Assembly (NCBI GenBank): GCA_022036555.1
Contig: CM039128.1
Coordinates: 4,960,049-5,024,048 of the forward strand
DNA length: 64,000 nt
Origin: Microstegium vimineum
Taxonomy: Eukaryota > Streptophyta > Magnoliopsida > Poales > Poaceae
Direction of reading: 5' to 3'
Of this stretch, positions 57,716 to 64,000 are shown one piece after another. Under the pieces are notes generated by a model. It saw nothing but the letters and a program-made list of their open reading frames with translations. It searched no databases and was not told the origin of the DNA. Each line of letters starts with the position of its first letter. Position 1 is the stretch's first letter. The position numbers were made by a program, and so were the translations under genes.

Positions 57716-58229
57716 CTTTCTAGAGTAAGAGAACTGAACACGACCGGACCGCAAGACACAGAGATCTAGGAGGTAATGGCTAGGGCAAGGAGATGAGAAA
57801 CTCCTCGAAACTCAAGAGCAAAAGAGACAATTATGAGTAAAATGTTATTTCATAAATCTCATAATTGGACGCGGTCTTCTCTATGTACTAGGCTCTCTTA
57901 GATCTATATTTATACACATTTATAGCATTCATAGGGACCAAAATGTCCTTTTAACTACTCTTATTCTTCGGTATATTCCAAATCGGCGGGGCATTTTTGT
58001 CCACCATGACCCATGACATCATTAGGCAAGCACCTTTGCCTTGTGGGCCCCTCCTGTTCTGCTCTGGCCACCGACATAAGAAGAGCTTTGCCAAAAGGAT
58101 CGGCAACAAAATGGACCATCCTGTATAGAATGAGAATGCAACCGTTAACCTATTCCAACTTGCACAAAAACATGAGGAAGGCTTTCAATAAGCTCTTCAC
58201 ATACATTCGATGACCATGCTGAAAGCACG
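57716..58229. other. Intergenic DNA, no gene seen
   Basis: There is no recognisable domain or repeat end. Confidence 0.4.
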
Positions 58230-58580
58230 AGTGGCAATATATCGTTTCCTCGCTCGCCGATAGCAGTGGCAAGTCAAGGTTGCTGCCGATGTGAAGAAAC
58301 CTCGTTTCGTCTGCCGATAGTGGTGGTAATTCATTCAATCCTAGCCAACGTGTTGAAACTCAGTTTCGCCAGCTGATAGCGGTGGAGAGTCACTCGGTTC
58401 CTGCTAATGTGACGAAACCTCGTTTCGCCTACCGATAGCGGTGGTAAGTCATTTGGTCCCGGCCAAAGTGGCAAAACCCACATTTGCCTGCCGATTGCGG
58501 TGTAGGATCACTTGGTTCCTGTTGATGTGATGAAACCTTGATTCGCCTGCCGATAGCGGCGGTAAGCATAGGTCGAAAGG
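58230..58580. repeat. Tandem repeat, about 58-bp period, six units
   Basis: GCCGATAGCGGTGG-like cores recur near 58256, 58313, 58372, 58430, 58489 and 58548. They are separated by variants of TCACTTGGTTCCTGCTGATG and TGACGAAACCTCGTTTCGCC. The units are diverged. Confidence 0.8.
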
Positions 58581-58737
58581 TTATAGGGATGAGGGGGCTG
58601 AAACTTCATGCCCTGTCCCAACAAATATTATGCAGTGTGATTGCTTATATGTAACTTTTTGACTAACACAAATTTCATTTATTTCTAGACCCAAAGATGA
58701 TGGACCCATAATTCCATTTCTTCTAGGAGACACAATT

Positions 58738-59019
58738 GTGCATGTGGTAGAAGCAGTCGCCATGCCTGTTGTAGAAACAGAAGCAGCACCCATACAAGTG
58801 GCAGGAAGACTTATTGAGAGTGATTATGGTGTAAATTTGACTGAGGAGGGCCTGAGAAGTCTTGAACAAGAAAAGTGGGGTTTTTATGAAGTCATTGACT
58901 TTGTTTTTCCTGAGTTCTCATCACAATTCATGTCCATACAAGATTTCTTATTTGTTCAGCCGAGTATTGCCCATCTTATGACAAAATTGCTAGTAGATTC
59001 TAATCCTTTACGTACATAA
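58738..59019 (+). CDS. Hypothetical 93-aa ORF, unrecognised
   Basis: The frame has balanced amino-acid use and reads sensibly upstream of its ATG (PKMMDP-like sequence before MHVVEAVAMPVVETEAAPIQ), so it may be the end of a spliced gene or of a transposon protein. No family is recognised. The acidic, hydrophobic C-terminal half (VIDFVFPEFSSQFMSIQDF) is not low-complexity. It may be real but is unassigned. Confidence 0.3.
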   Translation: MHVVEAVAMPVVETEAAPIQVAGRLIESDYGVNLTEEGLRSLEQEKWGFYEVIDFVFPEFSSQFMSIQDFLFVQPSIAHLMTKLLVDSNPLRT

Positions 59020-59605
59020 GATCCAGCCAAAAACATTTGATAAGCACATCTTCCTCACTATTGTTCACTCCAACACTATTGTTTATTGGATCTTGATATA
59101 CGTTCACGTTCCTGACATGTGCTTATCAAATGCTTATGCAGTCTGCTTGTTTTTGTTGTATTTAGTGCATTTGATTTGGCTTCTCACTCATATATATGGT
59201 TTTGTGTATGCTTGCACTGCATGCATGCGTTGAGTAACTTTATTTTTTGTAGAACTGACTATGCCTAGAATCGAACTATCATCTTATTACTTGTACTGCT
59301 CTGTTAGTAATATTAAAAATGGTTGAACTATTAGATGTTGGAAATATAATAGTGGACATACACTATCATTTATTATATACTTTCAGTTAGTAATGTTTCA
59401 AATTGTTGAACAATTAGATATTCAATGGATATGGACATGTGTGTGTCAGCGGATAAGGTGGCTATCCGTTATGTGTGTGTTCTAATTTTTCCCTTATATA
59501 CCCACTGATTTCAGTTGTGAATAAGAAAGTGAACATATATATATCAAGATAGGAACAAATTTGAGTGCAATTCTAACAAACTAAATTATTTTGGTTGTAT
59601 GCCAC
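59020..59605. other. Intergenic AT-rich DNA
   Basis: There is no gene or repeat boundary. Confidence 0.45.
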
Positions 59606-60132
59606 CACTACTAGAGAAAGGGCTTTTAGCCACGGTCCATATGGCCCTTTAGTTAGTCCCGGTTCCACCAACCGGGACTAAATGTCTCTTTCTTAATTAA
59701 TGTCTCCCACCAAACTAAACCCCCATGAGAATCAAACCCGGGACCTCCCGCACTCCCTCGCGCGCACGAACCATCTCACCTACTCAACTTATCTGTCAAT
59801 AGATGGAACTCTTCCATTTTGAACCCACGCGTCGAGGGACCTTTAGTCACGGTTCGTAACACCAACCGGGACTAAAGAGATCTCTAGTTCGGGTTCATAA
59901 CACCAACCGGGACTAAAAGGTCTATCTTTAGTCCCGGTTGGTATTTCCAACCAGAACTAAATGTTCTAGACTTTTAAGTCTCGATTGGTAACATCAACCA
60001 GGATTAAAGGAGGCTTTTTAGCCTCGGTTGGTGTTACCAACTGAGACTAAACATTTATTAGTCTCGGACGCAAAAAAATTCGAGACTAAAGCTCATTTTG
60101 AACATCGACGAAAGGCCTGTTCTCTAGTAGTG
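59606..60132. mobile_element. Non-autonomous CACTA element, 527 bp, highly self-complementary
   Basis: The ends are CACTACTAGAGAAAGGGCTT and CCTGTTCTCTAGTAGTG, with target duplication CAC at 59603-59605 and 60133-60135. Inside, TTTAGTCCCGGTTGG and ACCAACCGGGACTAAA recur in alternating orientation, so the transcript would fold into long hairpins. No transposase is present. Confidence 0.92.
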
Positions 60133-60303
60133 CACTTACTACAGAAGGGGATTATGCTATCTATTAAAACCTATTGTAGCTGAGATTATGTTTTCCAGGT
60201 AAATTGAATTATTTATGTGTGTATGTACAGTGATAAGAACATCATATTAAATACTTTCTCCATTCTAAATTATAAGATATTTTTGTCTTTTCTATATACT
60301 TAG

Positions 60304-61653
60304 TGTCGGGTACAAAGGTAAGGGGTACCCTAAACCTGCGATAAACTAATGCTCAACATAGCAACCATTTTTAAGACAGGATTCGATCAGCCGTTCAAGT
60401 CAATGGAGAAAGGCCCATCACGCAAACGCCTCCCTCACCGGCGACAGCAACCAGTCGTGGGCCGACCCATTACTGGAAAAACAGACGGACTGGGGTCGAT
60501 CGAACGACCCCCCGCCTCTGCCCCAACTGACGGACAGGGGTCGAACGAACGACCCCCGCCTCTGCCCCGACTGACGGACAGGGGTCGAACGAACGACCCC
60601 CCGCCTCTGCCCCGACTGACGGACAGGGGTCGAACGAACAACCCCCCGCCCCTGCCTCGACTTATGGACAGGGGTCGAACGAACGACCCCTCCGCCTCCG
60701 CCTCGACCCCTCGAATGACGGACAGGGGGTCGAACGAACGACCCCTGAGAAGGAAGCTCGACCGATTTACCTTCTCCCGGTATGGGTTAAAGGGGTTCCA
60801 ATGCGCCTACCTGCCCCCGCCTAACGCCATGGGCGTCCACTACCGCGGTCAAATCCATCGACTCACCGCCCATGCCCTGGACCTCCGTCAACTGTGCTGC
60901 CGCTGTAGCCACGTCGCAGGGATACGACAGGGTCACGCCGGCCTCGACCCCCTCCTCGACCAGGGGCTCGACCATCGTCTCCAACCACTCTGGCATGGGA
61001 CCCGTCCTATCTGCTCCGTCCCGCCTCAGCTGTGGGACTCGCACCGTCTATAGAAGGTCAACCCTGCTGCGCCGTGACGTGCCGCAACGTCCAGTCCGCC
61101 ATCACCATACTCCGAAACACCGGAAGGATGGGAAGGCCACGCCGCTACAGCGATCGACGTCCCTTCACCAGCATGGTGCCACGGACACGCCTCCCATGCC
61201 GCTACAATTTAGGACTCTGTACTCCCATACCTCCCCTTGATCTATAAAAGGGGACGCCGAGATAGAAGAAAGGGGGATTCTCAGAGACACACGAAAAGAG
61301 ACTCTCATTCGCATCGACTCAGACATTCGTATCAGACATCAGCTCTGACCCTCATACACCACATACCCGATTGCTTGATCGACCTCTCAAGCAATCAACC
61401 GACCGTCTAGGATAGCCCTGCTAGCCTAGGCCTCAGCTCATCCTAAGCACCCCGTGTAAACCTGCTTGTACCCCCCGTACGAGCACTCCAGTGCAAGATA
61501 ATACAATCCATCCTCCCCCGCTGGACGTAGGGCCTTTCTGTGCCCGAACTAGGATAAATCTTGTGTTCTTCTTACATTACGTCTGGGAGAGGGAGCACGC
61601 AATATACAAATTTACTAGCCGGTGGTCTTGACCCCTAGGTCATAACACCGACA
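60304..61653 (+). mobile_element. Solo LTR, 1350 bp
   Basis: The sequence begins TGTCGGGTACAAAGG, ends ATAACACCGACA and is flanked by CTTAG at 60299-60303 and 61654-61658. A TATA-like GATCTATAAAAGGGG is at 61230-61244, giving the + orientation. A 45-bp repeat array lies at 60480-60750. TGTCGG..CCGACA ends are common in grass Gypsy elements. The 234-codon frame inside is repeat translation. Confidence 0.88.
60480..60750. repeat. 45-bp tandem repeat inside the solo LTR
   Basis: GACGGACAGGGGTCGAACGA followed by ACGACCCCC..CTCTGCCCCGACT recurs about five times. GGGGTCGAACGAACGACCCC is nearly self-complementary, so each unit can form a hairpin. Confidence 0.85.
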
Positions 61654-61955
61654 CTTAGTTTTCTTATACACTTAGATGTAATAATATTTATAGTTAGAAA
61701 AGCAAAAAAACGGACAGGGCACCGGGACGACACCGGCGGCAGCGCGCAAGGGAGTGATGGTGTATATGCGTGACTACGCCTGGCCGATTCAGCTAGGCAG
61801 TCACCTATGCGTGTGCCAGCCATGTTAGATTATGAGATATAGAATAGATATCCTTTGGATATCGTGTACCGTGGAGATTGTTCCACAAGTCTAGGTAACG
61901 TTAGTTATAGCCTAATAACATACTTAACGTAACCATGATGTACTCTATGTAAACA

Positions 61956-61957
<2 letters not shown>

Positions 61958-62001
<44 letters not shown>
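61958..62001. repeat. (TA)n microsatellite
   Basis: About 22 uninterrupted TA units are present. Confidence 0.95.
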
Positions 62002-62004
<3 letters not shown>

Positions 62005-62084
62005 TGAGTCCTATGGTAATAAAAATGCATTCAAGGTATGACATATTTTACTACCATTTACTGTTGGACACTAAATGCTGTCGG

Positions 62085-62890
62085 GTGTGGATCCAGAGAA
62101 CCGCATGCATGCCATTCAGGATTTGATTAACCAGTGGTCACATACTTGTACAATTTAATTACTTTGAGGAATGGGGAGTAAAAAACGGGTTAATGTTCTT
62201 GACTGCCATTAAATAATTCGGGAATTAATTGCCCCATGCAACGTTTACTATAAGGATGTGTATTTTTTTGGAATTAAATAATTATTGTTTGGTGGTACGG
62301 AATATAATATTTTTTATTATTCATCATGTGCTGCTTGTTGTTGAGAAATAAAAAATTGCATGTTAGTACTATATTACTGTTGTGCATATACGAATGAAAA
62401 TTTTTGCAGATGACATTAAAATTTGATAACTACATGTAGCGAGTAACACATCAAATAAGTCAAGAATCAAGATGGAGCAATATCGCAATGGTTTTTTGTA
62501 CGAATCAAAGATGGTGGTGGGCGCGTACCATCCGTAGAATCGCATGTATGCTGGAATTGAATTACTGAGCGTTCACGTAACTATACAATTTAATTACATC
62601 AAGGTAAGGGGGAGTAAAAATCGAGTAGAGATCATCCAGATTTCATGTCCGCCGTTAAATAATTCGTAGGTTAATGAGCCCATGTTACTTGTACTATAAG
62701 GATTTTTTTTGAACTAAAAAATTATTGTTTGGGGTAAGTAATATATTATTCTCCTTAATATTCATCCTGTGCTGCTTGTTGTTGAGAAATTACAAGATAA
62801 AAAAAATGTCTGCCAGTACTATATTACTGTTGTGCATATTGGATGGAAAATTATGCATATAACATTAAACTTTGATAACTACATGCAGAG
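62085..62890. repeat. Tandem duplication with about 440-bp period
   Basis: Two diverged copies (about 62085-62445 and 62525-62888) share in order ACAATTTAATTAC, GCCATTAAATAATTCG-like, TACTATAAGGAT, TGTGCTGCTTGTTGTTGAGA, AGTACTATATTACTGTTGTG and TTTGATAACTACATG. There is no coding signal. Confidence 0.75.
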
Positions 62891-62894
62891 TAAT

Positions 62895-64000
62895 GAGTAA
62901 AGTCCAACTCTGGTCCTTAAACTTTTTACAGTGTGTCATCCCGGTCCATGGACTTTCAAAGTGTGCTATTACCATGCCTAAACGTTGTTTGGGTCTCAAA
63001 TCAGTCCATTTCGGGTACAACTGTGTGATTAGGGCCTGCATGACGTACGCGGCTGACGTAGACAGTAGCCCATCCAACCTTGCAGTTATGCAAATAGCCC
63101 CCGTCAGTCTTATTTGTTTCAGTTCGCCTCCTTCCCTTCTCTGTCTCATCTTCCTCGCGGCGGTCTGTATTCTAGCGGCGGCGTCACGGTTGCCGGCGAT
63201 CGCCTGTGATCATAGTCTGGTGGTGGAACGCCAAGGGTTGAACGACTCTCAGGCGGTGGAGGCAAGCAAGTTGGGCAGCCTTGCGGTTGGCCATGGCGGC
63301 GAGACTGCGACGCAAAGGGGAACCTGCACTGGCTTACTGTAAGCTCCTCCATCTCTAATCCCATCCTCTTTCTTCAATCTTTGCCATGTGTTAGGAGTAT
63401 CTGGATCAGTAGGTTGCGCTTGGTTAGAGTTTTGAGTCCAAGAAAATTTGGTTAGGGTTTTGATTGTTGTTTCTGTGTCTCGGCAATGCAGGCGACAGTG
63501 GGGGTGAATTCAGTGTAGAGGTTCACCATGGGGGTATATTTGTTGGTCATGGTAGTCTCAAAAGCTATGTGGATGAAAAGGTGAATTTTTTTGATGATTT
63601 AGATGCAGAGACTTGGTCCCTTCTATGGTTTGATGACTTTGTGCAACAATTGGGCTATGAAAAAAATGAAAGGATGAAGTTTTTCTGGTTGTTACCTGGT
63701 ATGGACTTCCCAAGTGGCCTTAGAATCCTCCTAGAAGACAAAGACACAAATTCCATGGCTAATATTGTGCACAAGGTCAAAAACTTCGTAGTGTATTTTG
63801 ATCATTATGACATAGTTGATGGTGTTAATTGGGATGACATTGTAGCTAATCCAGTGGCTGATCTTCCCAATGACTCCAGCCCACATAATGTGCAAAATGT
63901 GCCTAACAATGCTGGTAAAAAGCTCCCAGTTTTCTATACTGATTTGGAGAATAGGACTGTGCACCAATTCAAATGTATTGAAGATGAATCAAATGGTCCT
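62895..64000 (+). mobile_element. MuDR-like (MULE) transposon, left part, continues past window
   Basis: GAGTAAAGTCCAACTCTGGT begins a block of the kind found at Mutator-like ends. It is followed at 63293 by a transposase start. The right end and any target duplication lie outside the window, so the left boundary is provisional. Confidence 0.6.
63293..64000 (+). CDS. MuDR-like transposase, N-terminal part (partial at window end)
   Basis: Exon 1 (63293-63338) encodes MAARLRRKGEPALAY and ends at GTAAGC. Exon 2 starts at 63492 after TGCAG and is open to the last base, giving about 185 residues. The reading contains FSVEVHHGGIFVGH, WFDDFVQQLGY, FFWLLPGMDFPSGLRIL and VKNFVVYFDHYD. This is the N-terminal domain seen in plant MULE transposases before the MuDR zinc-binding and catalytic parts. 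No stop or frameshift appears, so the element may be recent. The phase across the intron is correct (T + GC gives Cys). The catalytic DDE region would be to the right of the window. Confidence 0.82.

Noticed and set aside
60349..61053. 234-codon frame
   Set aside because: It lies wholly inside a solo LTR and consists largely of a 45-bp repeat.

Overview
This is nuclear DNA from a grass, most likely a panicoid such as sorghum, sugarcane, Miscanthus or Setaria. The evidence is spliced genes with GT-AG introns, a nuclear-type tRNA-Asn, and a repeat load typical of grasses: Sirevirus-type Copia, Tourist, Stowaway, hAT and CACTA MITEs, a SMART-like TRIM, a PIF/Harbinger element, a MuDR-like element, solo LTRs and Helitron ends. 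The species cannot be fixed from sequence reading alone. Nothing bacterial, organellar or CRISPR-like was seen.

Two conserved single-copy genes anchor the window. A BSL1-type Kelch/PP1 protein phosphatase is on the + strand at 22277-31349, with 21 coding exons that join in frame to 891 residues. The TFIIH helicase XPD (UVH6/Rad3) is on the - strand at 35591-41178, with 11 coding exons of family length (about 758 residues) but one missing base in exon 1. They converge, with a tRNA-Asn(GUU) gene between them. From memory, the rice homologues are close neighbours on chromosome 5, so this looks like a conserved gene island that has been expanded by repeats.

Layout: 1-812 intergenic with a Tourist MITE. 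813-10736 is one complete Sirevirus-like Copia retrotransposon with 1.93 and 1.96 kb LTRs, a perfect ACATG target duplication and a decayed gag-pol. 11120-15200 holds a second copy of the BSL1 promoter and leader, then a tandem repeat carrying five tiny upstream ORFs, an F-box gene whose start codon lies in the last repeat unit, a duplicated scrap of that gene, and a decayed WRKY19-like Cys/His-repeat gene. 15900-17410 holds MITEs and a COI1 exon fragment. 17589-21356 is a PIF/Harbinger transposon with TTA target duplication, a transposase and a Myb/SANT ORF1. 21800-31930 is BSL1, with a TRIM, a MITE, a GC-rich insert and a solo LTR in its introns. 32100-34730 is repeats. 35590-41180 is XPD, with a solo LTR and a Stowaway element in introns. 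42-50 kb is mostly unclassified repeat DNA, including a probable large LTR. 50-53.8 kb holds a gene fragment and a mARC (MOSC-domain) pseudogene ending near a Helitron-like terminus. 54-62.9 kb is minisatellites, MITEs, a CACTA element, a LINE scrap and a 1.35 kb solo LTR. 62.9-64 kb is the start of a MuDR-like transposon whose N-terminal coding sequence is open and runs off the window.

The most notable local arrangement is at the F-box gene. A copied BSL1 promoter lies upstream in the same orientation, followed by a repeat array that supplies both a ladder of six-codon upstream ORFs and the gene's own start codon. Transposon boundaries were assigned from terminal repeats plus target-site duplications read directly from the sequence. 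Species, expression, and whether the XPD lesion is real cannot be decided here.
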